From: Komarekiella atlantica HA4396-MV6
Lineage (GTDB): Bacteria > Cyanobacteriota > Cyanobacteriia > Cyanobacteriales > Nostocaceae
Direction: 5' to 3'
DNA: 64,000 nt
Assembly (NCBI GenBank): GCA_019359395.1
Contig: JAHHHK010000006.1
Location: 238,967 to 302,966, forward strand
The translations under genes and the position numbers were made by a program. Position 1 is the first letter of the stretch. The number at the start of each line of letters is the position of its first letter. Shown here piece after piece: positions 45,228 to 54,163 of this stretch. The notes beneath the pieces were generated by a model. It was given only the letters and a program-made list of their open reading frames with translations, did no database searches and was not told the DNA's origin.

Positions 45228-46166
45228 ATGAATAAAAAATCTTTCGCGCTTTTTTTGGCTGGACTTCTAGGTTTCACAACTCTTAGCTATTGGGCATCAG
45301 TACAAGCACAAACCGAGATCAAACCACAGCAGAGCATCACACCCAAATTTATCAGTTCTGAACAAGTTGGTAAACTTAAGTTGCAAGTTAATGGAAAACC
45401 TTTTATACCTTCTGGTTTAGGAAGGTCAAAGCCTGATGAAGGTGATATCAGAGGAATTCCCACTGGTATAGATAACCGCACCCCTATGTTGAGCCGAAAA
45501 TATCCTTGGTCAGCAATCGGTCGAGTTCAAGGAACTACAGACGATGCCAAAAATTATCATTGCACGGGAACGTTAATTGACAATAATTTGGTATTGACTA
45601 ATGCTCACTGCGTTATCGATTCCGAAACTGGTAAATTCAGCACAAAAATTCAGTTTATCCCAAACGTAATCGATAAAAATTACGAAGATGTAGCAGAAGT
45701 CGAGCAAGTTGTTTACGGTACAGATTTCAAGCAAAGCAGCAAAATTAGTTCTAATGATTGGGCGATTATGAAAATTAATCAGCCTTTAGGTCGAAAATAT
45801 GGTCATTTGGGATTGAAATCGATACCTTCTGCTACACTTATTCGCAACCAAAAAGGTTTCTTTTTCGTGGGTTATTCTGGAGATTTCCCCAGCGAAAAGT
45901 ATCAAAAATATTTCAGTGCAGGGCCGGGATGGACAGCAAGTTACGAAGAAAAATGCAGCATTACCAGGGAAGAAAGTGACTTTTTATTACATGATTGTGC
46001 TACTGCTGGCGGTTCTTCCGGTGGAGCCATTATCGCTGTGATTAATGGCGATCCTTATATTGTGGCTCTCAATAATGCCGAAACAAAAAATCTCCGCACT
46101 GGACAGGATATTGTCAATTTGGCTGTGAAAATTTCTACCATCGAGGGGGCTTTGCGTGGAAATTAG
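45228..46166 (+). CDS. Exported trypsin-like serine protease
   Basis: 312 residues from the ATG at 45228, chosen because TAGGAG lies eleven bases upstream; a GTG at 45216 overlaps that site. The signal peptide is FALFLAGLLGFTTLSYWASV with cleavage near VQAQ. The triad is visible: His in LVLTNAHCVID, Asp in SSNDWAIMKI and Ser in TAGGSSGGAII. A propeptide-like region (about residues 30-85) precedes the domain, so it may need activation by cleavage. Cysteines in HCTG/AHCV and KCSI/HDCA could form disulfides. It follows the TPR-CHAT gene in the same direction and ends at a hairpin terminator. The order suggests an operon and perhaps a proteolytic cascade. Confidence 0.87.
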   Translation: MNKKSFALFLAGLLGFTTLSYWASVQAQTEIKPQQSITPKFISSEQVGKLKLQVNGKPFIPSGLGRSKPDEGDIRGIPTGIDNRTPMLSRKYPWSAIGRVQGTTDDAKNYHCTGTLIDNNLVLTNAHCVIDSETGKFSTKIQFIPNVIDKNYEDVAEVEQVVYGTDFKQSSKISSNDWAIMKINQPLGRKYGHLGLKSIPSATLIRNQKGFFFVGYSGDFPSEKYQKYFSAGPGWTASYEEKCSITREESDFLLHDCATAGGSSGGAIIAVINGDPYIVALNNAETKNLRTGQDIVNLAVKISTIEGALRGN

Positions 46167-46215
46167 ATAGGGTTAGTTGTCTATCAATAGAGCAACAATT
46201 AGGGTTATGAAGTAG

Positions 46216-46241
46216 AAAAGGAGTGCGATCGCGCTCCTTTT
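46216..46241 (+). terminator. Hairpin terminator after the serine protease
   Basis: aaaaggag and ctcctttt pair around a HIP1-containing loop (tgcgatcgcg), 50 bases after the stop. The rest of 46167-46506 shows no gene. Confidence 0.7.
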
Positions 46242-46506
46242 GGTTATCAACGCCAAATTATAAAATCTTGATTGGCGGGTGGTTCAACTACTAACTTTGG
46301 CAGTGCTAAATAAGTGTAACTGCTTATTTGCAGTTCTGATAGCAGATTTTGTTCGAGATAGTACAGAAATCAGGAGTTGCCTCGTTTGGCAGAGGGAGAG
46401 GCGATCGCTGATAAAATAAAAATAGTTAATAAAATTTTCTCAAATTGGCATTTAATGTCAATCGATTTAATAAAGGTATTCTAGATTTTCAAGGGGAGCA
46501 TTAGAT

Positions 46507-46797
46507 ATGGATATGCAAGTCTTGAGAGAGCGTGCGGGGCTTGGCCGTGCAGAGGTTGCCTTCAAGCTTGCAATCAGTGAAACTAGTGTTCGCAATTGGG
46601 AGGCTGGGCGTACTGAACCAACAATGACGCCAAAAAAATATTTAGATGCTTTGCGTTTGTTCAAATGTACACCTGAAGAATTGGCAGCAGCGAGTGAAAA
46701 GTCAATTAATCAGCGCCATAAACGCAAACCAGGAAGACCGAAACGTTTTCCTGATAATCAGCTATCTCATGTGACTGATTCACCAGTTTGCACCTGA
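46507..46797 (+). CDS. XRE-type helix-turn-helix regulator with AT-hook-like tail
   Basis: A 96-residue protein. The Cro/CI helix-turn-helix fills residues 3-58 (LRERAGLGRAEVAFKLAISE, TSVRNWEAGRTEP, KYLDALRLFKCTPEEL). The tail KRKPGRPKRF is an AT-hook-like minor-groove motif. AGGGGAG lies eight bases before the ATG. It probably regulates local promoters. The neighbouring CHAT/protease genes are possible targets, but nothing in the sequence proves it. Confidence 0.82.
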   Translation: MDMQVLRERAGLGRAEVAFKLAISETSVRNWEAGRTEPTMTPKKYLDALRLFKCTPEELAAASEKSINQRHKRKPGRPKRFPDNQLSHVTDSPVCT

Positions 46798-47343
46798 TTA
46801 CGCGCTAGATAAAGTTTAGTAAGTATCTTATTTTGTGTCGAGACTTCAGAAAAGTTATAAAATCTAACTTATGCTTTCGCTTACTCCAGTGCGGTTATTT
46901 TAGAGTAGTAGACTAAATGATTAATACTAATGTACTGGAAAGTAACTTTCCCACATTGCTATTGTTGATTAGTCTTAATTATTACTGTATCAGCATCTCT
47001 TGGTGACAAAATTTTTCCTGTATGAAGCTGCTCAAACTAGCAAAGTTGCCTCGTCTTTTTAATACATTGCCAGTGCATAATTTACAGTATATTTACGCCT
47101 ATTTCTAGTTTGGGGAACAGCTTTGGTATAGTTATCTCGATAATTACTCACTGCCTAAAGGCAAAATAGCAATCAGAGAGCAGAGGAATGAAAAAGGCAG
47201 AATCTTTTTACCTTTTACTTTTTATCCTCTGTAGTTGGAGCGATTAGTTCAAACAACCTAATCTCTAACTAGTGCGATCGCTCACGGTATTTACCAAAAC
47301 GGCACGATAAAATTCTAAAACCATAATCGTACTAAAGGTCTAA
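46798..47343. other. Gene-free leader region upstream of pdhB
   Basis: 546 AT-rich bases. No gene or strong hairpin is seen. It should hold the pdhB promoter. A HIP1 site (gcgatcgc) lies at about 47275. Confidence 0.4.
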
Positions 47344-48327
47344 ATGGCAGAAACACTATTTTTCAACGCCTTACGGGAAGCCATTGATGAAGAAATGGCG
47401 CGTGACTCCAGTGTCTTTGTTCTCGGTGAAGATGTAGGACACTACGGCGGTTCTTACAAAGTTACCAAAGACCTGTACCAAAAGTATGGCGAACTCCGAA
47501 TTTTAGATACTCCCATTGCCGAAAACAGCTTTACTGGCATGGCAGTAGGAGCCGCAATGACTGGGTTACGACCCATAATTGAAGGCATGAATATGGGCTT
47601 TTTATTGCTGGCTTTCAACCAAATATCCAACAACGCTGGGATGTTGCGCTATACTTCTGGCGGTAACTTTAAAATTCCTATGGTAATTCGCGGCCCTGGT
47701 GGTGTAGGACGGCAGCTAGGAGCAGAACATTCTCAACGACTAGAAACCTACTTCCAAGCTGTGCCAGGTTTGAAGATAGTCGCCTGCTCCACACCAAGAA
47801 ACGCCAAAGGATTACTAAAATCTGCTATCCGGGATGATAATCCAGTGTTGTTTTTTGAACACGTTCTGCTTTACAACTTGAAAGAAGACTTGCCAGAAGA
47901 AGAATACCTGCTGCCTTTGGATAAAGCAGAAGTTGTGCGTCAGGGAAAAGATGTCACAATTATCACTTATTCCAGAATGCGGCATCATGTGATGCAAGCA
48001 GTAAAAACTCTGGAAAAAGAAGGTTATGACCCGGAAGTAATTGATCTAATCTCACTCAAACCGTTAGATTTTGATACAATCGGCGCATCCATACGGAAAA
48101 CCCATCGAGTCATTGTCGTGGAAGAGTCCATGCGAACCGCAGGTATTGGAGCAGAAGTTATTGCCTCAATCAATGACCGCTTGTTTGATGAATTAGATGC
48201 GCCAGTACTGCGGCTTTCTTCCCAAGACATCCCCACGCCTTACAACGGTAATCTGGAGCGATTGACAATTGTCCAGCCAGAGCAAATAGTCGAAGCTGTA
48301 GAAAAAATGGTAGCTCAGCGAGTCTAA
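47344..48327 (+). CDS. pdhB: Pyruvate dehydrogenase E1 component, beta subunit
   Basis: A 327-residue transketolase-family beta subunit ([60 protein letters not shown]). The C-terminal transketolase domain has [35 protein letters not shown] and [14 protein letters not shown]. It binds thiamine diphosphate at the interface with the alpha subunit and feeds acetyl-CoA formation. The alpha subunit is not in the window, as usual in cyanobacteria, where pdh genes are scattered. Length is normal. Confidence 0.94.
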   Translation: MAETLFFNALREAIDEEMARDSSVFVLGEDVGHYGGSYKVTKDLYQKYGELRILDTPIAENSFTGMAVGAAMTGLRPIIEGMNMGFLLLAFNQISNNAGMLRYTSGGNFKIPMVIRGPGGVGRQLGAEHSQRLETYFQAVPGLKIVACSTPRNAKGLLKSAIRDDNPVLFFEHVLLYNLKEDLPEEEYLLPLDKAEVVRQGKDVTIITYSRMRHHVMQAVKTLEKEGYDPEVIDLISLKPLDFDTIGASIRKTHRVIVVEESMRTAGIGAEVIASINDRLFDELDAPVLRLSSQDIPTPYNGNLERLTIVQPEQIVEAVEKMVAQRV

Positions 48328-48351
48328 GGATTAGGGGCTGGGGACTCTTAA

Positions 48352-48425
48352 GAGGGGGAAAGGTTAAAGGGTAAAGGGGGTAAGAGGATGTTTTCCCTTT
48401 CCCCCTTACCCCTTTCCCTTTTCCC
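48352..48425. repeat. Purine/pyrimidine inverted repeat between pdhB and secD
   Basis: A G/A-rich arm (gggtaaagggggtaag) is mirrored by a C/T-rich arm (cccccttacccctttccc), giving a long imperfect hairpin. It could end pdhB transcription. Confidence 0.5.
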
Positions 48426-48496
48426 CATGTCCTAACTCATACTCATAACTCGATAAAAGAGCGCTATTATAGCCTTTGTCAGTTGCGAGTTATGGT

Positions 48497-49915
48497 ATGC
48501 AAAGACAGCGATCGCTATTAGTCTTGATTTTAGTCTTGGTAATCGCCGCAATAGCGGTGATTGCCACAATTCCCATACCCTTGGGGCTTGACTTGCGGGG
48601 AGGTTCACAGCTAACAATTCAGGTGAAACCATCAGCGGAAGTTCCCCAAATCACCGAACGAGAATTAGAAGGTGTGAAAAAAGTCATCGAAGGTCGAATT
48701 AATGGCCTTGGTGTTTCTGAGCCAGTGATCCAAACAGTTAGCACAGACAAGGTTTTAGTGCAACTGCCAGGGGTCAATGATCCAGAGCAAGCCGAACGAG
48801 TATTGGGAGGTACGGCACAGTTAGAGTTCCGCACGCAAAAGGCTGGGACGGAAACCCAACTGTTTGCTTTCCAAGCATCACGAGCCGAATTGAAGGTAAA
48901 GCAAGAAGAGTTGCGAAAGAGCAACGACAAAGCAGCTATTACCAAAAATCAAGAAGATTTACAGAAAAATAACCAAGCGATCGCTGAATTGTTTGAAAGC
49001 ACCAACCCGCCACTAATTGGCAAATACCTCCAGGATGCATACGGCGAACCCACTTCTCAAGGCAGCAATTGGAATGTTGCCATTCGCTTCAACCAAAATG
49101 GTGGTGAGCTGTTTGCCCAACTGACTAAAAGTCTCGCTGGTACTGGGCGGAGCATCGGTGTTTTTCTGGATAATGAACTGATTAGCGCTCCTACCGTTGG
49201 CCCAGAATTTGCTGCTACTGGTATTACTGGTGGCTCTGCGGTAATTACAGGCAGGTTTACTGCACAAGAAGCCAACGACTTAGGCGTGCAGTTACGCGGT
49301 GGGGCATTACCCGTACCAGTAGAAATTGCAGAGATCCGCACTGTTGGGGCAACCTTGGGTAAAGACAGTATTACTAGTAGTATCTATGCAGGTATCGGTG
49401 GTCTGACTTTAGTATTAATATTTATGGTGGTGTACTACAGACTACCAGGACTAATCGCCGATGTAGCATTACTAATATATGCCTTGTTGACTTGGGCTAC
49501 TTTTGCTTTGCTGGGTGTCACCCTAACCCTGCCAGGAATTGCCGGTTTTATCCTCAGTATTGGGATGGCGGTGGATGCAAATGTACTAATTTTTGAGCGG
49601 ACAAGAGAAGAATTGCAAGCAGGCAAATCCTTGTATCGTTCTATAGAATCTGGCTTTTATCGCGCCTTTTCTAGTATTTTAGACGGTAACGTTACCACAA
49701 TCATTGCCTGCGCCGCACTATTCTGGCTAGGGGCTGGTTTGGTGAAAGGCTTTGCTCTAACTTTAGCTTTAGGCGTAGCAGTGAGTATGTTTAGTGCCAT
49801 TACTTGTAGTCGCACCTTCATGTTTTTAGCATATACAATTCCCGCACTGCGGAAACCAGAACTTTTCTGTCCGAACTTGCCAGCAGCATCAAATAAGGCA
49901 GAGGTGGCGCGATGA
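48497..49915 (+). CDS. secD: Protein translocase subunit SecD
   Basis: 472 residues from the ATG at 48497. A TTG at 48476 would add seven. One N-terminal transmembrane helix ([19 protein letters not shown]) is followed by the motif [14 protein letters not shown], the periplasmic P1 domain (about residues 40-280) and five more helices in the RND-type membrane half, with [18 protein letters not shown]. SecD and SecF use the proton gradient to complete protein export through SecYEG. The stop overlaps the secF start (ATGA), so they are translationally coupled. Confidence 0.95.
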   Translation: MQRQRSLLVLILVLVIAAIAVIATIPIPLGLDLRGGSQLTIQVKPSAEVPQITERELEGVKKVIEGRINGLGVSEPVIQTVSTDKVLVQLPGVNDPEQAERVLGGTAQLEFRTQKAGTETQLFAFQASRAELKVKQEELRKSNDKAAITKNQEDLQKNNQAIAELFESTNPPLIGKYLQDAYGEPTSQGSNWNVAIRFNQNGGELFAQLTKSLAGTGRSIGVFLDNELISAPTVGPEFAATGITGGSAVITGRFTAQEANDLGVQLRGGALPVPVEIAEIRTVGATLGKDSITSSIYAGIGGLTLVLIFMVVYYRLPGLIADVALLIYALLTWATFALLGVTLTLPGIAGFILSIGMAVDANVLIFERTREELQAGKSLYRSIESGFYRAFSSILDGNVTTIIACAALFWLGAGLVKGFALTLALGVAVSMFSAITCSRTFMFLAYTIPALRKPELFCPNLPAASNKAEVAR

Positions 49916-50898
49916 AACTAAGTATTAACAAATCGCGATCGCTTTGGTGGACTATTTCTTGTGCCATCATCCTTGCTGGTATCATCTCAATGGTGATTTC
50001 TTGGCAAAACCCAAACATTCGCGCTCCCTTACGTCCTAGTTTGGATTTTGTCGGCGGTACACGATTGCAGTTTGAACGGGATTGTACTAAACCTGGTAAC
50101 TGCGATCAGCCGATTGATATCAATGTCGTCCGGGAAGTAGCTAGAGTAGAGGGTCTGGGTGACAGCAGCATCCAAATTGTTGCTGACAGAGATACAGGCG
50201 CAGAAAATGGCATATTAATTCGGACAAAAAACTTAGATCGCGAGCAGCGTACCAACTTGCAAAAGGCCTTAAGCGAAAAAGTAGGCACTTTTGATGAGCA
50301 AAAAAACCAACTTGACACAGTTGGCCCAACTCTAGGGGCAGAACTATTTAGATCTGGAATCATCGCTCTGACAGTTTCCTTTATAGGCATCATTATTTAC
50401 TTGAGCTTCCGGTTCCAGCTGGATTATGCCGTATTTGCGATCGTTGCGCTATTTCATGATGTCGTAATTACGGCAGGCATTTTTTCGATTTTGGGTTTAG
50501 TACTGGGTACTGAAGTAGATAGTCTCTTCATCGTTGCCCTACTGACAATTACAGGTTTCTCGGTTAACGATACTGTGGTGATTTACGATCGCATCCGTGA
50601 AACCCTAAAAATAAATCCCAATCGACCAATCGCTGACATTGTGGATGATGCTGTCAACCAAACCCTAGCAAGGTCTATCAATACGACCTTTACCACAATG
50701 CTGTCATTGTTTGCTATCTTTCTGTTTGGCGGCGAAACACTAAAAAACTTTGCCTTAGCTCTAATTATTGGCTTCACTGCGGGGGCTTATTCAAGTATTT
50801 TCATCGCCAGTACTCTTCTAACTTTATGGCGAGAGCGTAGCGGTCAATCTCAGGCGGTGGCTAATGCTGAGTCAATTGATACATCTGCTAGTAATTAG
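49912..50898 (+). CDS. secF: Protein translocase subunit SecF
   Basis: A 328-residue protein with six predicted transmembrane helices. The SecF motif [11 protein letters not shown] follows the first helix, then the periplasmic domain (about residues 45-150), and the membrane half carries [17 protein letters not shown] and [18 protein letters not shown]. It partners with SecD and starts within the secD stop codon. The C-terminal tail is short and polar. It is followed by dispersed repeat DNA. Confidence 0.95.
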   Translation: MKLSINKSRSLWWTISCAIILAGIISMVISWQNPNIRAPLRPSLDFVGGTRLQFERDCTKPGNCDQPIDINVVREVARVEGLGDSSIQIVADRDTGAENGILIRTKNLDREQRTNLQKALSEKVGTFDEQKNQLDTVGPTLGAELFRSGIIALTVSFIGIIIYLSFRFQLDYAVFAIVALFHDVVITAGIFSILGLVLGTEVDSLFIVALLTITGFSVNDTVVIYDRIRETLKINPNRPIADIVDDAVNQTLARSINTTFTTMLSLFAIFLFGGETLKNFALALIIGFTAGAYSSIFIASTLLTLWRERSGQSQAVANAESIDTSASN

Positions 50899-50901
50899 TT
50901 G

Positions 50902-51062
50902 TTTATCATTTGTTATTAGTCATTCGTCACTTGTACTGAGTTTCGACCATGCGGCAGTTGAGCGAAGTCGAAACTCAACTGGTGCGGAGCCGTAAAGCCT
51001 GCGACATAGCTACGCTTAAGGCGTAGCCTCTCGTAGAGAAGTATTTGTCATTTGTCATTTGT
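50902..51062. repeat. Heptamer-like repeats plus dispersed repeat after secF
   Basis: Degenerate heptamers (catttgt/tattagt/cattcgt; later gtcatttgtcatttgt) flank a dispersed-repeat piece at 50985-51041 (agctacgcttaaggcgtagc, tctcgtagagaag). Confidence 0.55.
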
Positions 51063-51149
51063 TAAGACTCAAGGATCAAGGATCGGTAATTTATTCCCCT
51101 CTTTCCCTCTGCTTCCCTACTCCCCTGCTCCCTCATTTCCTTGCAGCCT

Positions 51150-51542
51150 ATGGATCAATCCGAACAACCTTCAATAACTGATCCAGCTTTTGCTCAACAA
51201 GTACAAAAGCTACACCGATTGACAGTATATGGCAGGTGGCTATTTGTTGGCTTTTTGTGGCTTACCATTGCACCTATTTGCTTGTGGGATCTACGTGCAG
51301 AAATTGCTCTTTGGCAACAATACTTTACCTGGGTAGCAGTGCGATATGGACTCTTCTACCATCCACTGTCTACCCTAGGTCTAGGTTTTTGTATTGGGAT
51401 GATTGTTGCTGTTTTAGTTTGGCAAAGTCGGAATATCTTACTTGGACTACCACAACAGGAAAGGCAACGTTTAGAAAAACAAGTTTTTCAAATACGCCAG
51501 CAGGGAGCAACTCATCCTTTATGGAAGTGGGTTTGTCATTAA
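51150..51542 (+). CDS. Small cyanobacterial membrane protein, unknown function
   Basis: About 130 residues from the ATG at 51150. A TTG at 51141 would add three. Two transmembrane helices (WLFVGFLWLTIAPICLWDL and LSTLGLGFCIGMIVAVLVW) are separated by a short loop (FTWVAVRYGLFYHP). A basic C-terminal helix follows (PQQERQRLEKQVFQIRQQG). I recognise the general look of a conserved cyanobacterial hypothetical protein but no function. It is followed by repeats. Confidence 0.65.
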   Translation: MDQSEQPSITDPAFAQQVQKLHRLTVYGRWLFVGFLWLTIAPICLWDLRAEIALWQQYFTWVAVRYGLFYHPLSTLGLGFCIGMIVAVLVWQSRNILLGLPQQERQRLEKQVFQIRQQGATHPLWKWVCH

Positions 51543-51552
51543 ATAATTCGTA

Positions 51553-51835
51553 ATGACGCTCGTTCCTCGCTACCGCTTCTCTACGAGAGGCTACGCCAAC
51601 GCTAACGTAATTCGTAATGACGCTCTTGCGTCGCTAATGTAATTAAGTTTTGTAATGGGGATTTAGCGCAAAGTCGAGCCAGCGCTGCGAAGAGAAGTTG
51701 GAGCGGAGGCTTCCTCCGATCCAAACTTCGGGGAGGGTTTCCCTCCGCAGGCGACTGGCGTCAGAGCGGAGGTTTCCTCCGCTCTGAACTTTGTAAGACA
51801 GACGCCAACACAAAGCTTGCGAGTTGTAGAACCGG
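51553..51835. repeat. Dispersed repeat block
   Basis: A chain of family words: cttctctacgagaggctacg, the duplicated taacgtaattcgtaatgacgctc, ggcttcctccgatccaaa, ggagggtttccctccgcag and ggaggtttcctccgctctga. It resembles blocks at 29883 and 38130. The gap 51543-51977 holds no gene. Confidence 0.65.
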
Positions 51836-51977
51836 GGGACTTAAACCCACGGAACTAGTTAAATATTTGAATTGATGAGCGAATTTTTAAATAGTTATTT
51901 GTAGATAAATATTTAGCGCTTCATAGCAAAATATGACTTAACAATCACCAAGATATTACCAAAATTGGGTACTATAC

Positions 51978-52445
51978 ATGAATTATCCTCAGCTTCAATT
52001 TAGCGATCGCAAGTCTGAAATCGACCTTTGCCAACTCCAAGAACTATTCAATATTTCAGCTTTTTGGGCAAAAGGGCGCAGTCTTGAGGATTTAAGCATA
52101 GCCATTGCTAATAGTGACCCAGTAATTTCTGTCTCGGATGAAAATCGACTTATTGGTTTTGCCAGGGCTACTTCCGATGGCATATATCGCGCCACAATTT
52201 GGGATGTTGTCATTCATCCAGAATATCGTGGTAGTGGAGTAGGAAGTAATTTAGTACAAACAGTTCTGAGTCATCCCCGCATGAAGTGGGTTGAGCGTGT
52301 ATACCTGATGACCACTCACCAGCAAGAGTTCTACGAAAAAATTGGTTTCCAACTCAACACTACCACTACGATGGTGTTATGCAGCCAAGCTAATATTGAT
52401 GCCCTGTCTGCTACAGAACAGCTTCAGAAATCACTAGGGGGATAG
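51978..52445 (+). CDS. GNAT family N-acetyltransferase
   Basis: A 155-residue GNAT protein. The acetyl-CoA site is HPEYRGSGVGSNLVQTVL (R-x-x-G-x-G/A). The preceding strand is [20 protein letters not shown], and the C-terminal part is FYEKIGFQL. A related paralogue is at 56882-57433, with the shared [20 protein letters not shown]. These resemble the cyanobacterial/plastid GNAT group. The substrate (protein N-terminus, lysine or small amine) cannot be told. The 3' end overlaps the convergent histidine kinase gene by 35 bases. Confidence 0.85.
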   Translation: MNYPQLQFSDRKSEIDLCQLQELFNISAFWAKGRSLEDLSIAIANSDPVISVSDENRLIGFARATSDGIYRATIWDVVIHPEYRGSGVGSNLVQTVLSHPRMKWVERVYLMTTHQQEFYEKIGFQLNTTTTMVLCSQANIDALSATEQLQKSLGG

Positions 52446-53328
52446 ATACTTGTAATCTAATAAGCTCCTGACCTAGTTCCTTAGCAGTTGGATAAGGTAA
52501 GATTTCCAACTTTCCTCCCATAACTTCCACCAAAGTTTGATTAAGTAATAGTTTCATTCCTGGGGAAAGACTGGTATTGTCTTGGTCAGTCTGAGGTAAC
52601 TTGTCTTCAGATTTAATCAAATCAATTGATTCACTCCAGGGCATAGCATGAGTTGGCACATCTAACCAAATGTGAGCCAAATTCCTTTTAGATATAATGC
52701 TACTTGAAATATTAATACTGCCTTCTTCCATCTGAGAAATAGCAGTGTCTACTAAATTTATCAATACTTGGCGCAGCCAACGGTGATCTGCCAAAACATA
52801 AATTTCTGAATCTGCGGGCAACATTTGTAAAGAAAAATTGCGATTTGCTGCCAGCATATAAGTTAAGTCATAAACCTCTTCCAAAACTTGGGCTAACGGT
52901 CTGGGTTGAATATCCAGTTTGTTAGTACCATGTTCGGTTCTAGCAACACTGAGAATTTCATCCATTAGCTTGAGCAGTTTTAGTGTCCGTTCGTGAGCTT
53001 GAGCAATGAATTCTCGTTCTTCCGCTGGATCTTCACACAGATCTGACAAAATTAATTGATGTAAGCCAATTAGACCATTAAGAGGCGATCGCAATTCATG
53101 AGTAGTCCGTGCCAAAAAGCCAGCTTTAAACTGGCTCATTTCCTTTGCCATTTGGTACGCCAGCTGCGTTTGCTGAATTTGCTGCTGAATTAATGGCACA
53201 TGCTGTTGCTCTAATGGCGCTACTGGGGATGAGCTAGATGAAGCGTTTAATGATCGCGCAAATAACCAACGAAAACCCAACCCCAGTGCTAGTCCTACTC
53301 CTAGGTATATCCAGTTGCTCCAATTCAT
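52411..53328 (-). CDS. Membrane-anchored histidine kinase with degenerate ATPase domain
   Basis: A 305-residue protein. An N-terminal transmembrane helix (WIYLGVGLALGLGFRWLFA) leads into a coiled coil and a HisKA domain with the phospho-acceptor motif RTTHELRSPLNGLIGLHQLI near residue 77. In the ATPase domain the N-box reads QVLINLVDTAISQM, lacking the usual Asn at the NA position, the DxGxG box is absent (WLDVPTHAMPW), and the G2 box reads SPGMKLLLNQTLVEVMGG. ATP binding is therefore doubtful. It may work as a phosphotransfer or dimer partner, or as a signalling relic. No response regulator is adjacent. Confidence 0.78.
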   Translation of the reverse strand: MNWSNWIYLGVGLALGLGFRWLFARSLNASSSSSPVAPLEQQHVPLIQQQIQQTQLAYQMAKEMSQFKAGFLARTTHELRSPLNGLIGLHQLILSDLCEDPAEEREFIAQAHERTLKLLKLMDEILSVARTEHGTNKLDIQPRPLAQVLEEVYDLTYMLAANRNFSLQMLPADSEIYVLADHRWLRQVLINLVDTAISQMEEGSINISSSIISKRNLAHIWLDVPTHAMPWSESIDLIKSEDKLPQTDQDNTSLSPGMKLLLNQTLVEVMGGKLEILPYPTAKELGQELIRLQVSIPLVISEAVL

Positions 53329-53499
53329 AGTTTGCTAATTTTCAACTTATTAATTGACCACAACAGCGCAAAATAAAGTTCCAGATTTCCCCATTGTTAA
53401 TCAATCCAACAGAGTCTTCTAGGAGTCGGCTTTGCTCACGAAATTTAGCTACAAGATATCAGACCAAAATGAGGAAAATAACATTATATCTATCTATTG

Positions 53500-54096
53500 C
53501 TAGTTCCCAGTCGAAAAATCTAACTTAACTGCACCTTGACGCAAAATTTGCCAATCTATCCCTGTCCATTTAGCAACGGTGGAAGGTACACCAATTCCAG
53601 GTATCTCGTCTTGGCATTCTGTAGTTGCTACCAGAACTTGGGAGAATGTAGCCTCAATTTCTGCCATCGTCTTTAAAGGCGGCTGACCGGACAAATTAGC
53701 GCTAGTGGTTGCAAGAGGGCCTGTTTGCTTCAAAATAGCTTGGGCGATCGCACTTTTTGGTACTCGGATACCAATTGTCGTCGGGTCAATGGGGTTCATG
53801 ACTTTTGGTACGCGCTCACTTGCCGCTAAAACTAACGTCAATGCTCCCGGCCAATATTTATCTACTATTTCTTGCCAAATTTTATACTCAGTTTCACTAC
53901 CTTTGACATAAGGCCATAAATCCTCGGCACTAGCTGCCATCAATATCAAAGGTTTGTCCTGACTACGTTGCTTAGCCGCAAAAATTAATTCTGCTCTCTC
54001 TGGTACAGCTGCAAGTGCAGGAACGGTATCTGTAGGAAAGCTCACTAAGAGGCCAGCACGTGCGCCAGCTATTAGGGTTTCTAGAGATTGGGTCAT
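53500..54096 (-). CDS. tsaC: L-threonylcarbamoyladenylate synthase (TsaC/Sua5/YrdC)
   Basis: A 198-residue YrdC-domain protein: LVSFPTDTVPALAAVPE, FAAKQRSQDKPLILMAAS, YWPGALTLVLAAS, IGIRVPKSAIAQAIL, PLATTSANLSGQPP and VPSTVAKW. It makes threonylcarbamoyl-AMP from Thr, bicarbonate and ATP, the donor for t6A37 in ANN-decoding tRNAs. TsaD, the transferase subunit, is encoded at 59642-60688. The gene lies at the end of a tic22-prmC-tsaC row on the minus strand, 67 bases after prmC. Confidence 0.92.
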   Translation of the reverse strand: MTQSLETLIAGARAGLLVSFPTDTVPALAAVPERAELIFAAKQRSQDKPLILMAASAEDLWPYVKGSETEYKIWQEIVDKYWPGALTLVLAASERVPKVMNPIDPTTIGIRVPKSAIAQAILKQTGPLATTSANLSGQPPLKTMAEIEATFSQVLVATTECQDEIPGIGVPSTVAKWTGIDWQILRQGAVKLDFSTGN

Positions 54097-54163
54097 ATTT
54101 ACGAACTTAAAAGCGAAGAGTTAGAAGTTAACTACTACTTCTCAACTCATAACTCTACACTCA

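Noticed and set aside
41259..46797. Interpretation as a type III-E CRISPR or gasdermin defence locus
   Set aside because: No Cas gene, repeat array or gasdermin-like gene is present, and both proteases appear exported.
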